Source of the DNA: Haplosporangium gracile
Taxonomy: Eukaryota > Mortierellomycota > Mortierellomycetes > Mortierellales > Mortierellaceae
NCBI GenBank assembly: GCA_015499985.1
Contig: JAAAUF010000037.1
Coordinates: 24,858 to 88,857 of the forward strand
DNA: 64,000 bases
Direction: 5' to 3'
Shown: in pieces, positions 10,669 through 23,615 of the stretch
How the letters are laid out: each line of letters starts with the position of its first letter
Position numbering within the stretch: position 1 is the stretch's first letter
Program-made: the position numbers and the translations under genes
The notes under the pieces: generated by a model
The model's input: the letters and a program-made list of their open reading frames with translations, nothing else
The model's database searches: none
What the model was told of the DNA's origin: nothing

Positions 10669-13121
10669 ATGTCTTCAAAACGATCATTCCAGCAAATCCA
10701 GCAACACCAACATCAACAAGAAGAACCATGGCTGCGATTCCCTTCCTCGCTCACTACTACAAAGGACTTTAGTCGCTCGGGAAACGCCTCGTCCACTCAC
10801 TCTACCAGCAGTATTCGGCAAAAGCACTTCTCCATGGGGTCGTTTGGTGATTTTCAGCTTCGGTCTATCACTCCTTCATCAATACCACCACTACAGCAAC
10901 AACAGCAACAGCAGCAACAACAACCATCGCAGCAACCTTCGTCTACAACGTTTATTCCCGAGATCAAGCACAGACGTTCACTTGCACGACTCAGTGCGCC
11001 TTCGGACTCACTCCAATACGGCGTAGGGTCCGACTCGTACGGATACTCGTCCTACAGATCGAGTAGATCCAGGAGAAGAGATCCCCCACCCAAGCCGCTC
11101 TCGGAGGAACTGTCAATGGCCCTACAGAACAGCGAAGACAACTTTTCTACGCCGGACACGCCCCCTGGACTCCTTTCAAGCCCAGCGGATATTTCGACTC
11201 CTTCCTCCGCGGCGTCTTCTTCTTCTACTTCCACAACTCACTTTCCTCTGTTTAAGCCATCAGTACCCAGCAGTCAGAGCACAGGAAAGTTGCGGCCGTC
11301 TCCACTGTCGCTTTACAACAACCCTCATCAGAATGGAAGCAACAGCCCTTCTTCATTCTCGCTAAAGACAGGCAGCCCCACGTCGGCCGTCTCGCGGGAT
11401 TCGACCACAGCGACGGATATCGCCACATCGCCACGCGCTGCCACTGCCGCTACTGCTGCAGCTACCACCTTGGGATTCGCCTCGCCTTTGGCACCCCGCT
11501 CAACCTTGCCTCTGCATTCCGGACCATTGGTCTCAATGTCCTCTGCCACATCGACCTCTGGATCTTCTTATGGCTCCAATAATTCTTCGCCCACTACGAT
11601 GACTGCTCCATGCTCGTCACTCTGTCAAGCCAAGAGTGGGTTGGTTAATAGCCAACAACAGCAACATCAACTCAATTGTCTTCACAAACAAAGCACTGCC
11701 TCTCAGCAGATACACCACCCAGCCTGCCAACACCACACCAACTTCCCCGAAGACGACCTGATGGCTCATGGACCAAAACCAGGACGGGTTACCAAGAATG
11801 TGCGTCGGTTCGGATTCCCCCAGTTCCGCCCTCAGCTAGACGAGTCTGATCCAGGAACCTTTGAACCCTTGCGTCGAGACAAGTCTAATACAACCATGAA
11901 AACGACATCGACTTCGACGACAGGATATGGAATGCGACGAGGGCATCACCACGAGGATGATGACGACGACTTGGGCGTGTATGCACTGGAACCACCCAAG
12001 AAGCGCCAACGGTCGACTGCGACGATGCTTCTGGACGCTGCGTTCGAGACGGTGATCTTTACGGGAGCAGTGGCATTGTCGGCTTACCAGTTGATAACGG
12101 GAAAGGGCAAGGTTCCAGAACATTCCAAGCAGCCCTCGATCACATCGGGTGACGACGATGGTCTCCAGACGGAGAATATCAAAACGCTTGAGGATGATCC
12201 GATGGAGGAGAAGTTGTCTTTGGTAAGTTTTTGTTTTATGTCATACAGTATCCATCGTTCATCTCCCAACAGCTACTGGAGATATTTTGTTCATCCCAAC
12301 AGCAAGCGTGCATGCAGACATGGACACTAGAAAGAGAGAAGGAGGAAGAAAGGATTAACAGGATCAATCTTTGTCAACAACAGCAACGGCAACAACATGT
12401 TGGTGAGAGTCACATCAACATTTCACCTGTTGCACTGCGGGCTTGTGGGCACACCTGCCTGTCGCAGGATCTTGCACGCCACACACAACATCTATTTTTT
12501 TTTCTGCTGCAGGGCATTCAAACCAAAGTTGAACACAACAAAAACACCCCCAACAACTTGTTGTTTGTTTGTGTTGCTGTATTTTGGTGGGAAGTGCACA
12601 GGGACAGGGTCAGGAGCAATGACGGTACTGGGAAGAGAGTCATTCTCCTTACTTAGAGTGCCTGACTGACATCGCATTTCATTCTATCCTCTCCTACCCT
12701 CCCCTATTTTTCCATTGACTTATCTCATTAGGACCTGGACTCAGAAACATTCACCACCACCAACAACAACGCACCTCTCAGAATTCGTCCTTATTCAACC
12801 TCAGGAACACTCCTCACCCGCACACCCTCTACATCCACATCCTCACGCCCATCCTCCTTCCACCACAAGAGCCAACAACAAAAACGCGCCAGCTTCCGCC
12901 AATCCCGTCAATCCTTCTCCACCTCTTCCTCACCAGCTTACAACCATATCCCTCACCAACACACGGGACATTTCAGGAGCCCCTCGATGCCTGTGAGACC
13001 TAATACGGGAACGGAAGATACGGATGAGGCGTTCTTGAGAATGGAGGCTCAATTGAATAGTTTGATTGCGGAAGGCAAGCGGGCGTTGAGCAGTCGGATT
13101 GAGGTCTGGGATGAGGAGTAA
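10669..13121 (+). CDS. Ser/Gln-rich protein of unknown function with a hydrophobic segment
   Basis: I do not recognise this protein. Exons 10669-12222 and 12732-13121 join in phase 0 (GTAAGT donor; acceptor TCATTAG) to give 647 aa. The ATG sits in an acaccATGtct context after a CT-rich leader. The first 450 residues are Ser/Thr/Pro/Gln-rich, with a polyQ tract encoded near 10890-10930. After a basic stretch (PPKKRQRS), residues about 460-485 form a hydrophobic or amphipathic segment (FETVIFTGAVALSAYQLIT). The C-terminus (AFLRMEAQLNSLIAEGKRAL) is helical and less degenerate, so it may be the conserved part. The 509-bp intron is long for this window and could hide another exon. A nuclear-envelope or membrane-linked regulatory role is possible but only a guess. 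Confidence 0.7.
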
Positions 13122-16100
13122 AACTGCAAGACGGCAGAAAGACAAGTAGCCTTTTGCTTTTTAATTTTTTTTTCTTTTTTTTTTTCTCTCCCGTTGTTCA
13201 AATATCAGCTTTTTGGGGGTCGGTACGGTGGTACGAAGCACTAAAGAAATAGATCTTACTAAAATGAAATAAAAAGATGTGCAATGTGAGAGCGGATTTT
13301 CCTGTCCCGCTGTATCTGTGTGCCCTTTTGGATCAGAAGGAGAAAAGAGATGAACGGGCCGTGCATGTTTCCTTCCACGTCTGACCGTTTTGAAGCATGG
13401 GCGTGAGTGAGAACAATGCAGGAGAGGATGAAAATGAAAGGGTCCTTAGGGCGCGAAACGATGCCATCACCGAACACGTCCCAAGCATATCATGGAATCG
13501 TCTTCATTTTTTTTTATGATAAAACTCGGAGGCAGCTGACATATTCCTTTCTTTTTCCTTGCTTTATCTCCATTCGACCACCTCCCCCAGCTACATAGCC
13601 ATCGTTCCCCCCTCGCCCTCCACATAGTTGCACTGCAGGGGATGAATAAAAGAAATCGGGCAACAGTGGCTCTCAACATGTTCAAAAGGAACAAAATGGA
13701 CTTGACGATCGTGGTACTCTATCCTAGGAGAAAACACAAAAAAAAAAATTGAAAAAGGAAGGAACCAAGAATTAGATCATCGTATCCCCTTGTTCGTGAA
13801 TTAATTTTTTTTTAAAGATAAAATGAAAATTGTCTATCTGTCAAAAAATGACAAACCAGGGTACGATATGAAAATAACAGAAAATAATAAGGATGAGCGA
13901 AACAAAGAATTGTAATTGGAAGGGAGACATAATCCGAAGTGGAGGAAGTTTCTTACTTTTGGTCAAAGGTAGGAGCCGCCGATGTGCAGCAAATATCGTA
14001 CCCTGGATGATTTGGAAAGAAAAGGCGTTTATCATCTTCAACATTTTATTTGTTTTTTTGTACCACGAATTTACGATCGCATGGTCCCTCTCGTCCCGTT
14101 TTAAATTGCATGGAAAATACAGAAGGGCATCCACAGCAGAAAAAGTAGCATCGCCTTTTGATAAAAACAGAGCAATAAAAGGGGTCTCTCCAGAAGCAGA
14201 AAAAAAAAAGAAGGGGTGGTATAATTAAGAGTGAGGATGCTACATTAGCAATACCACTCGTTAAGAAAGTACCATCCCATTCAAGATGAGGATAAACCGT
14301 TGTCGAATTTTTTTATTTTTTCATTCTTGTTTGCAAAAGCCTAAGACTATTTCTGTAAAAAGTAAATCGCTAAAGGCATGCAAACAACTCTAATGGCCAC
14401 CTCATCATGGGCTCGCAAACCTAGTGGACTACAAGTACAGAACTTTGCGAATCGAGTGACAAGAAGACAAAGTAAAAGAAAAACAGCATGCTACTGATAA
14501 TCAGTTCAAAGGTTCAGCATGACCACTTTTTTATTACAGAGGATGAACATGCGTTCGCCTATCTTATTCGGTGGATGAATAAACGAGGCTGTGTCCTTCT
14601 GAGGAAGGTCACATATCGTCGGCTTGAAAAGGTGCTATGAGAGGGAAACATGCAACAGAAGTAATTCTACAATTTGCATCCTCCCCAACTGAGCGAGAAA
14701 ATGAAAGAGTTGTGCAGTCATTCGAGCGAATTTTCAAATTGATCGCAATCTTGTATGAAAAAGAAAAGGATGAAACCCTTATTGAAAATTATACTAAAGG
14801 GGAAAAAAATAAGGCGATGACTTTCCAGATCTGGCATCGCCCTTCGTATATCGTCATGTCAAATACTTTTTTCTGTTACATTCTATAGGAAGCTATATGA
14901 GAGTACACAGACATTCATGCATACCCTACAATACCACTAAGCGTCGCCGCCATGAAAAACTAGAGCCAATGAAAAGGGTTAGATCACGCCTGGCAATCAG
15001 CGAAAAAGTTCTCAGAGTTCACCGGACCCGCTTTTTTTTTTTTTTTTTTAGCAATAACGATCAAACTAAGACCTTCCATTTTCTGTCGATAAGTAAAAAG
15101 AAGCATTTAAAGCTCTACCTAATCGTTTGAAGATAGTTGGGAAAGGAAAACGTGGAAATTGTCGCACTTACATCGTTGGATGTAAACAAAAATGAAGAAA
15201 CGAAAAGAATGTAGAGGACAGAGGAAAAGTTCTCGACTAAACATTGTCAATTTTATTTTTCGATTTTCCCTTTAGTCAAAAGCTCCAGCCATGCAACATG
15301 TGCATCTTACCCGACTGGAGCGAGAAAGAATGAGCTGTAAAGGCGCTACCACACGAAATCAGTCAGTTACTGAAAGTGTAAAATGTAAGGAAACAAAAAT
15401 ACATATGGATCGACGATTTGATCGTTCACAACACGGAACAAGATGAAAGATGGTAGAAGGCGCAGCATATAGGCGTATCGTATCAAAAGTCGCAAAAAGG
15501 GATAACCGTTGTAAAAAAAATTTAACTGGTCAATTTTCAACAAAGCTCATCCTCGATCTGCACGCGAAAAAACAAAAAGGAACGCCATGCTAATGTCTTC
15601 CGATTGGTGTTGGCCACAAAGGTTACAAAGACCGGAACGAATAGATATGCACGAGGAATCTAGGGCGTTGTCGGTTCCAAGAGGCAGCTTTGAACCAAGT
15701 GAGGCCTTTAGAATGCCTAACTTTAATCATTATTGACAAACACGAACAATTTAGTAAGATTGCTATTTTTTGCATAAAAATAAATCAAAATGCGTTCGCC
15801 AGAGCAGCAAATTCGCCAAATAGCAATAGCAACGAAAAGTTCATATGGGATTTAAGTCAATATCCTCCACGAGGACAATAATATGCAATTCAAAGGCTAG
15901 CATGTGAAGAGTTGACCAGCTGAAACGGCTACAAAAAAAACGAAGCGCCGAAAAAATAAGAAATATTGTTCAAGCGTATCCTCCACATAGAGACAGCTCA
16001 GAAGTAGAGTTGATGAGGCGAGAAGTTGTGGCATCCCTAGCATCTAGACGCAAAAGAAAGGCTTGGCATTTTTCATTTCAATGATATGGTCATACTGCAG

Positions 16101-19100
16101 AAAATAATATTACGGATGAAGGAGCTGTGGCGAGAAGAGATCGAGGCATGACCAAAGCTCAAAGTTTCGAAAGAGGCTTGCTACAAAATGACATTTGTAT
16201 CAAACTTCAAGGTAGTTTGAGATTATCGAGTTCAAAAAAGACCCAACCTTTCAAAAGAAACAGCAGCTGCATAGCTCGTCCTCCCAACAAAATTCGTGCA
16301 ACGGTCAGAGAATAAAAAGAAAAGGCACACAATGGTATGAAGCCAGAATCACTCGCAGCAATGTTCTGATAAGAGTAACGACGCACTTGACGAATATGAC
16401 TATCCTTCGTAATTTGCAAAAATGACAAGGTCTCCCTTGTGACCCAGATCCATCCTGAAAACAACGAGCATGGCTCAATCTGGAAGGAGATCACTTGCAC
16501 CTTAGTCCATATCATTCACTACTCTACCAATCAAAAAGCAAGTTGCTGGTGCTAGACCCCTCTCCTTAAACAGTTACAAAAGACGCACCATAACGACATT
16601 AAGCTATCTTTTGAAAAATAATAATTGGGGCGTAGCAAATGTTAATTATTAAGTTCGTCGCGAATCCTTTACAACAAGCCTTAGTTACGAAGCATGGAGT
16701 TCTACAGTGACATTAGCCATCCTCACCGCAACATGTATCGGCGCAATGGGCGTGGGCATAGGTCATGAACCTTGATCCATTCCTCAGATCAATATTCATG
16801 GTAGCACAACAATGACACAGGCAATTTACACAGTCGCCATCAAAAAAAAATGAAAGTAGTCCATCGGGGCGTCAAGCCATCCTCCGTAACTAACGAGATC
16901 AATACTCAATTGCCTCCTCGAATCTGTTACAAAAAAAAGTTCGTAAGCACGAAAACGAGACCCTTTCTGGACTGAAGCTATCCTCCGCAACAACACAACA
17001 GTACTCAAGGCAATGTAATCCATCGCGACTTTAAACCCTCCCCTGCCGCGGCATGAACAAAGAAAGAAAACAGGGTAAAGCTCAATGTGACGTTAACATA
17101 TCTCTTGTATAACAACAAAATAAAGAGCGTTGTTTGATATTATTAAACGACAGCAGCGCGAGATCCAAGTTGAATCGAACGGCTACTACAATCAAACTTA
17201 CACTTGGTCATTCAGAGCGATTACAAGGTTAGGGTACTCATCGAACGGTATTACATTATCAACGACGTGCCAGTGAAAAAAAAGTGAGGTTTTTAACAAA
17301 TACGCGCTGAATTCAGCTTCTGTCATCACACTTGTACGGAAAAAGATAGACATTAAATGATTACACAACCACACGCTTTCGAGACAAAAACAATTCGGTA
17401 CTGAGGGAAAACGATCCTTTTAAATAACCGAGATTGAAAAAAAAAAAGTGTCGGGACATACGCACTATAATGCATTCAGTATAAAAATAAAAGACCAAAA
17501 GAAGACCAGTCACAATCCAAGGCCCTATCCTCGGTGTGAATAAAAAAAGTCATCAGAAGCGTCGAGCACTTCAACCATCGCTTAAAGTAGCAATCGAAAA
17601 ATGCATGATTGATTGAACAAGCTCTTCTCTTAAAATAAAAAAGTAAGAAGGGATAAAAGGAGGCGTTGGGAGTCATTTCACATACTCAAGGACAAGACTT
17701 TAAAAAAAAAACGAGAAAGCCATTTGATGTAAAGTTCGATTCTCATCAGTCTTTAATGACAAAAATAAAGTGAAAGCAAGAACAGTGGGAATCCTCTAAT
17801 AGCACGATCGAAGAGATGAAAAGGCACATGGCGCTTTTCCATCAGAAGCTGGCTTGAACGGCATTCAGAAGAAAGAATAGAAAGGCACATTGCGACGTCA
17901 AACCAGATTCGCCTCACCATATCACTACAACGAAAAAAAAAAATTACACTTGAACCCTCTAGAAGCTTTTACGATTTATGCCATTCAAAAAATGCGATCA
18001 GCTGAAGAGGCAAAGAGTCAGCGTAACGTTGCACAGTGATCCTCGTGAGCAAAAATCAAATGAAGGACGAAATGGCGCAGATCACTACTCTTGACTGTAA
18101 AGGGAAGAGCGCCACCCTTCATCGAATTGTTTGTAAGATCGAGGGACGGAGGGGAGAAGGTAAAGAGGTTCTACTAGAGAGGTAATCCTTCAACGTTCGG
18201 ACAAAAAAAAGGCATCTATTGTGGGTTAAAGCCATATCGTCATGAACGACAACCAGGATAAAAAAAAGAGTAGAAAAATTCATGGCGGACTTAAAGCCGA
18301 ATCGTTCTCAGTATGTCGTTGAAAGGAAACGAAAATGCTAAGATTGATTTGGAAAAGGGGGCCATATAAATGCTTGACGAAACGATGAAAAGTTTTACAA
18401 GCACCGCCACACCAGGCCGTCTTCATCAATATCCAGAAAACGAACGAAAAGGCACATCCAGACGTGAACTAAGGCCCTCTGTAACCTTTCGTGAATAATA
18501 GAAAGAAGTAAAACGGCATGCAAACTAAATGAGTGATCTTATCAGAATGAAACCAAAAGGTGAAAAGACGCGTTCAAATATCTACACGATTTTCTAAGAA
18601 CAACAACCAAAGAGGTGCATGGCGATCTAAAGCTATTTCCCTACGCCCTGAGCGACAACCAAAAAAAAAAAAATGGCAAAAAGGTTCATGTAAAGGGCAT
18701 TGAAGATCCTCCGCGACAACAATTTAAACGGGTGAAACGAAGCTCCATTGCCAAAGTATTGTAGCAAGGAGGTGAACCAAAAACATGGCGCACGACGCTT
18801 GATCATACAAAAGCGAGAACACGAAAGGGGTGCATGGATAAGCCCATTTAATCGTCTGAATAGTAAACAAAAACTAAGGACAGAAAGGCCCACCGGGATG
18901 TAAAGTCCCATCCCAGCACAACTTCTTTTAGGAAACATCAGAGAACCCCACTTCAATCGCTGAGCGTGACCCTCATGTGCAGAAAAAGATGAGAAGAGAG
19001 ACGGACAAGGAGGTAAATCCCCAGGAACAATCTACCAGGGACAAAGGTGTATCTAGTACCCCTTGTGTATTCTCGAAAGAAATGAAAAGAAATATTGCAT

Positions 19101-20322
19101 TGGCACGTTGTTTATGAGCGAGAAAAATGGACTAGGACTCATAGAGAACTTAAACCCCATCCTTAAATAAGTAGTGAAGCAAAAGCATAGGTATCATTCA
19201 GGCTTCCGCTTGTATTCTCGAAATCATTATCAATTAGCCAATGCGCTCGTTGCCTCAACTTGATGCATCTACAGACAATCTATTATTGTATCGGACGCAC
19301 TGAACAGAAGGACGACATAGCAGAAAGATTGCCTCTGTCTGAGCACTCATTCAGCGATAACTGGTGGAGACAGAAAAGTAATCGACGAGATAAGATAATG
19401 GCAAGGCCAAAGCGCCGATCAAAAATATAAAATTAGAAAAGTAAGGCTGGCATGCTTCGCATATCGACCTTGAGTTTGGTGTAGAGGGAAGTACTAATGG
19501 AAGTGGGAATTCACTTAGTTATTTGAGGAAAAAAAAGATATCAATCTTCAAGCGCGTACCACCATCCGCGCGTCGTTGAAAGGCGAGTAAACGACGAACA
19601 TGGGCTTTCCACATCCTCCTAGCCTTTTGAATTCATATAGTCTGCTTGAAAATACGTAAACACACATTATTAGCAATAGAGAGTCGCCATCTGCATCCAG
19701 TTATTTTAAAGTGAAGCATCACAGAAGATAATGAGAATAATGAAAACACGCAACTTCACACAAACCGGTACCGGCTTGTTGACTGTGGATTGGCAAATCC
19801 AGCGTTACCAACATGCTATCATACGTGTGTGATATCACGAGCCGCTGCGCAAGATGAGAAAAATGCTGAAGTGAACGAAAACGACAATGGGAAACCCACC
19901 GCCAATATCGGCTGACTCGACCCGAATGTTGAACAATCGAACCGCGCTCCGGAAATCAACAAGCGGTGCTCTGCTGTGGATGACCACTGCTGTCTATTGA
20001 ATGTCGATCGAGTTTGTCCTGTTTGATACGATTCGCCCACATAGAAAATTGACCCTGTCCAATAATGTCACCGTGGTCAAAGGTGCAAAAGTCGAGTAAC
20101 TAAGATAATTATCGTCTATATTAATAGTATGTTACAAAATATTTCACTGAAGAAGCCAGTTGAGTAGAAACAAGCTGTGGTTGTTGCATGCTGTGTTGAG
20201 AGTGGCAGTGGTTGAGACGGTAGCGATATGACATCAGCATTCCTGCCCCTGCTCCTTGTACTAGTAAGCGAATCGTAGGTCCCTGCTGTTGTGTCTCCTT
20301 GGCTTTAGTCCAACCTCTGCCT
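13122..20322. other. 7.2-kb gene desert with degenerate repeats
   Basis: No ORF here resembles a gene; the longest are about 110 codons with random composition. Base composition is visibly more AT-rich than in the genes, with many A runs of 7-13. From roughly 13.9 to 19.3 kb a degenerate motif recurs (see the separate repeat entry). 13122-13700 is 3' UTR and spacer of the upstream gene. 19.8-20.3 kb is spacer ahead of the BET1 3' end. Confidence 0.6.
13900..19300. repeat. Degenerate dispersed/tandem repeat array
   Basis: A loose unit recurs on the plus strand: A-rich run, then (g)gcacatggcgac, then ttaaagccatcctccgcgacaac. Clear copies: 16711-16733 (cattagccatcctcaccgca), 16871-16890 (gtcaagccatcctccgtaac), 16973-16993 (tgaagctatcctccgcaaca), 18222-18253 (ggttaaagccatatcgtcat), 18281-18310 (catggcggacttaaagccga), 18615-18658, 18683-18720 and 18887-18922. 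Weaker copies lie near 15105, 17026, 17885 and 18450. Spacing is irregular, from about 53 to over 100 bp. I see no terminal repeats or coding capacity. It may be an old decayed satellite or minisatellite, but the consensus is by eye. Confidence 0.5.
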
Positions 20323-20981
20323 TCATGTCGAGTTCATCCTGGTCAGGATAAAATAGACGACAAAGAACAAGATGACGATTGCGCTGATCATCCAGCACAT
20401 GCTCTTGCCCAACTTTTGTGACGTCATGACGTTCAACTTCTTCACCGTCGTCGCGAAGCTGGTTCCGAATTCATGGAAGGAGTTGGACTATTTCGAGTTG
20501 ATTTAGAGAAAAGGTGGGACGGAAGTGGGGTGAAATGAAATAAAAAGGGGGTCAATACACCGTCTATTGCAGCTCCCGGTTCTGGCTCCGTTATCAAGTG
20601 TTGGTGGAAGAATATGGTAACAATGTACATTTTGATCCAGGATGGCGTGCTGTCCGTGCACTTCGTTCTGGATATCGATTGTGATCTAAAGTAGAGGAAC
20701 AAAAAGAAGGGTATCAGTCTTCTAATTAACAATTGAGCAATCCTGGTTCTAATAAACACAGTCTCCTGCGGCTCATAGTGATCAGTGACGGTCATTACCC
20801 TGTTCAAGGCAGACACTTTGGAGGCGAGCTCCTCCATCCTGAGGTCGTTCTGCTGCTCATAGAGCAGTGCTGTCTGTTGTTCTCGGTTGTTGGCGCTGTT
20901 CTGGTTGGAGGACGAGGACGAGCCGAAAAGCTCGGCTCTGTTTTGGTTTTGGTTCTTCCTATTGAAGCGAACATAAGACAT
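20323..20981 (-). CDS. BET1: BET1-family Qc-SNARE
   Basis: Tail-anchored SNARE for ER-to-Golgi vesicle fusion. Exons (minus): 20981-20799, 20685-20629 and 20487-20323, joined in phase 0, give 134 aa, the usual Bet1 size. Order: a Ser/Asn-rich N-terminus, then a SNARE helix (NDLRMEELASKVSALNRITI, continuing DIQNEVHGQHAILDQN) in which the Gln of GQHAIL is the candidate zero-layer residue. Next come a linker with KLGKSM and a C-terminal membrane anchor (CWMISAIVILFFVVYFIL) followed by a short TRMNST tail. The start MSYVRFNRKN was chosen because it gives family length; a Met slightly upstream is possible. It diverges from the augmin-like gene at 21363 with a 381-bp shared promoter. A BET1L/Sft1 paralogue is the main alternative. 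Confidence 0.82.
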
Positions 20982-21362
20982 CAGGATGATGGAGTTCAGC
21001 ATGGGAAGTCGAAAGAGCAGGTACATCGTCTTTTTTTGCTCCAGTTCCTGTCTGTGTATGTTGCCTCCTGAAAGTTCCTGAGGGTTCTTATCCAAGGCAT
21101 TGTTGAGGGTCCCAGCGATGACAGTGTGTTCCTGGTGACTTGCCACATGGTTCCTTGGGCGAGCGGTGTTGGATGGAGCAGTAAGGAATTGAAAGAAGAG
21201 AAGCAACAAAAAAAAAAAAAAAAACGGTTCGCTTCAGTGGTCAGCATAAAAATGGACCTGTGACTGGCCAATAGAAACGCGCCCAATTGTCGTCCTAAAA
21301 TACAAAATTGAAAAGAACGTCGCCACCAAAATAGCATTCTCATTGAAACGATCCTTTACACC
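20982..21362. promoter_or_regulatory. Shared divergent promoter between BET1 and HAUS3-like genes
   Basis: 381 bp between two divergent start codons, so it must hold both promoters and 5' UTRs. It includes an A run of about 16 near 21210. I identify no specific operator. Confidence 0.5.
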
Positions 21363-23310
21363 ATGTCAACAACGACAGCAACAACCGCTCTCCAGGAACA
21401 CATCACAGAACAGACAAACCGACTCGTTCACCTTCTAGAGTCCATCGACTACCCTCACGTGATCTCACCTGATGCCATTTATGTGCAGCTCGCAGATCAG
21501 TACACGACAGCAACGCCAGATCTAACATCGGCCGACTTTGCTTCAACACCAGCATCGCAGTTCGTCGATTGGTTGCTTGACAATGTCACTGCAGAGTCTA
21601 ACTGGCCTGGATACGACAACACAGCAGCATTCTGTGTCAGTCTTAATCATGTGGACCGCGAGCTGGACGAGGAAGAAAGCGAGACAGCACTGGCCGCTCT
21701 TGATCAACAGCACTGGCAGCTTCAGTAAGTTAGTCTGGCCGTTTTTCTGCTTACTGCATCAACGACGATCGAACTAGGTGTATGGCGTGACTGACGAAGA
21801 GGCACCTTTACGTTGAACAAATAGGAACACGCTGGCTTCACTGGAGAAGGAGCTAGAAGATATGAAAATTCTTGAGAGCCAGGCTACCGACACGAACAGG
21901 CTACTGGACATGGACATTCACGACGTGTCGATTAAGCTCGACGCGACGGCAGCCAAGCTGGAGTCCACCGCTCGAAAGGCCTCTACTGGATATCTTGGTC
22001 AGGCTCATGATAGGGATCAACATATGGACACATCGGCCGACGGTGACCGCACTCGGCCTAGTACATCCAACACCTTTCTCTACCAGTGCGAAGAGGACCT
22101 CGATTATATCCAACAAATCGACCAGGCGTTCATCGAGACAAGCAAACTTCTCTACAACCACATTCTCAGCTCACTTGCTTTACCACTGCCGTCTACATCA
22201 TCGACAGTCAACTCTGCACTATCACACTCTTTGGACAAGCTACTGAAACGCAACCCCAGCCATGACCAGGAGATTGTCAGATTGTGTTCCACATACCGAG
22301 CTACCAAGATGAGCCACATTCGAGCCGTAGCTCAACTCAAGTGTCTGGAAGAGGAACTCCATTACATGAAGTCCTTGGATACTGAGGCGCGACAGAAAAT
22401 AAGGGAGGAAGAAGCAGCAGAGGACGAGAACAGGACCGGCGACTACTCGCTCTACACCATTGCCAGCTCCAAAAACCTCTTGATCCAAAAGTCACGCCAG
22501 CAGGAGATCGAACTGATATCTATTCAACGAGAGACCGCAAGACTGAAGGACGAGATGGAGCAACTTTTGTCGGACCCTGAGCAACCCAGGACGGCAGGAA
22601 CAGTGTCTCAAGGCCACGATGCTATGGAGGGTAACGGTATCAGTGAGGATGAGGATATGGCGCGACGCGGTGTGCTGGTGAATCTTTGTGAGCGAATCGC
22701 CCGGTGTGATATTGAGCTCCCGTTCCTGACTGCTGTCCACGAGGATTCGATGCGGGAACACGATCAGGCATTGAAGGAGCTGGACCAAGCTGTCGACCGG
22801 TTGCTGGAGTACTACTGCCTAGGCGTCGTTGTTGAGCAGACACTGGAGCGCGAGAAGGAGGCGATTCAGTCCCAGAAGGATCTTTTGTGGGCTGCAGTCT
22901 CAGAGTGTCAGGATCTGCAGAATCAGTCGAATTGGTTGCATGGGATAGCCGAGAACCGCCAGAGACAAAGTCAAGGAGGACCTCAGGCGGATGTTGATCC
23001 AGTTGCTATGCAGAAACGCGATGCGGACGAAATTACACAGCTGCTGAGTCGCAATGTAGAGCTGAGGAAGGAAGCGGACGAGGAACAACACACTCTGCAG
23101 GAACATCTTCAGGAGTTAGTAAACGCCAGAGAGCTCTTGAACAACCAGATCCTACGACAGCACTCGAGCACGAATCAGGTCCAGTTCGTCCCAAGAGCAA
23201 TCCACGACCTTAAGAACGATCTCACACAGCGGGCGCGCCATCTTCAACAAGAACATGCACTCCTAAAGGACAATGTTCAACGGATCGTTCGCAACCCACA
23301 CCGCCCATGA
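21363..23310 (+). CDS. HAUS augmin-like complex subunit 3-like coiled-coil protein
   Basis: Candidate HAUS3, a subunit of augmin, which recruits gamma-tubulin to spindle microtubules for branching nucleation. Exons 21363-21724 and 21825-23310 (100-bp intron) give 615 aa. The N-terminus has the HAUS3-like layout: a helix with LLESIDYPHV, then ASQFVDWLLDNVT, comparable to the family's short N-terminal module ending in a WF/WL-type motif. Long coiled coils then cover residues about 115-610 (EKELEDMKILESQATDTNRL near the start and many heptads to the end). Length matches HAUS3 (about 600 aa). The call rests on pattern memory and architecture, so another coiled-coil spindle protein remains possible. 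It diverges from BET1. Confidence 0.5.
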
Positions 23311-23615
23311 TTTACTACTAGTAAACTGCCATCGACACCTTTATTGCTTCACGTTGTGATGTTGCTGCCTGTTCGACTGATCCTTGTCACGATCCTAGAC
23401 GCGCTGCTGGCGGCAGTTGTTCGCTTTATCGCAGAGATGTACAGCCTCGGCCTTGCTGTGAATATGACTCCTTGTTAATTGCGAAGGCTCCTGGAGCTAG
23501 ATCGACTTCATTCAATTCCTGGATCTGACAACCGACGTTGTCGTTCCTGGGTTGCGCCTGGCGCGATACGACACAGACTTTGCGGGTAGTTGCTCGCGTC
23601 AAAAATAGCAAGATA

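Noticed and set aside
13900..19300. Transposon or retroelement in the gene desert
   Set aside because: No reverse transcriptase, transposase, integrase, terminal repeat or target duplication could be read. Only a degenerate non-coding motif is visible.
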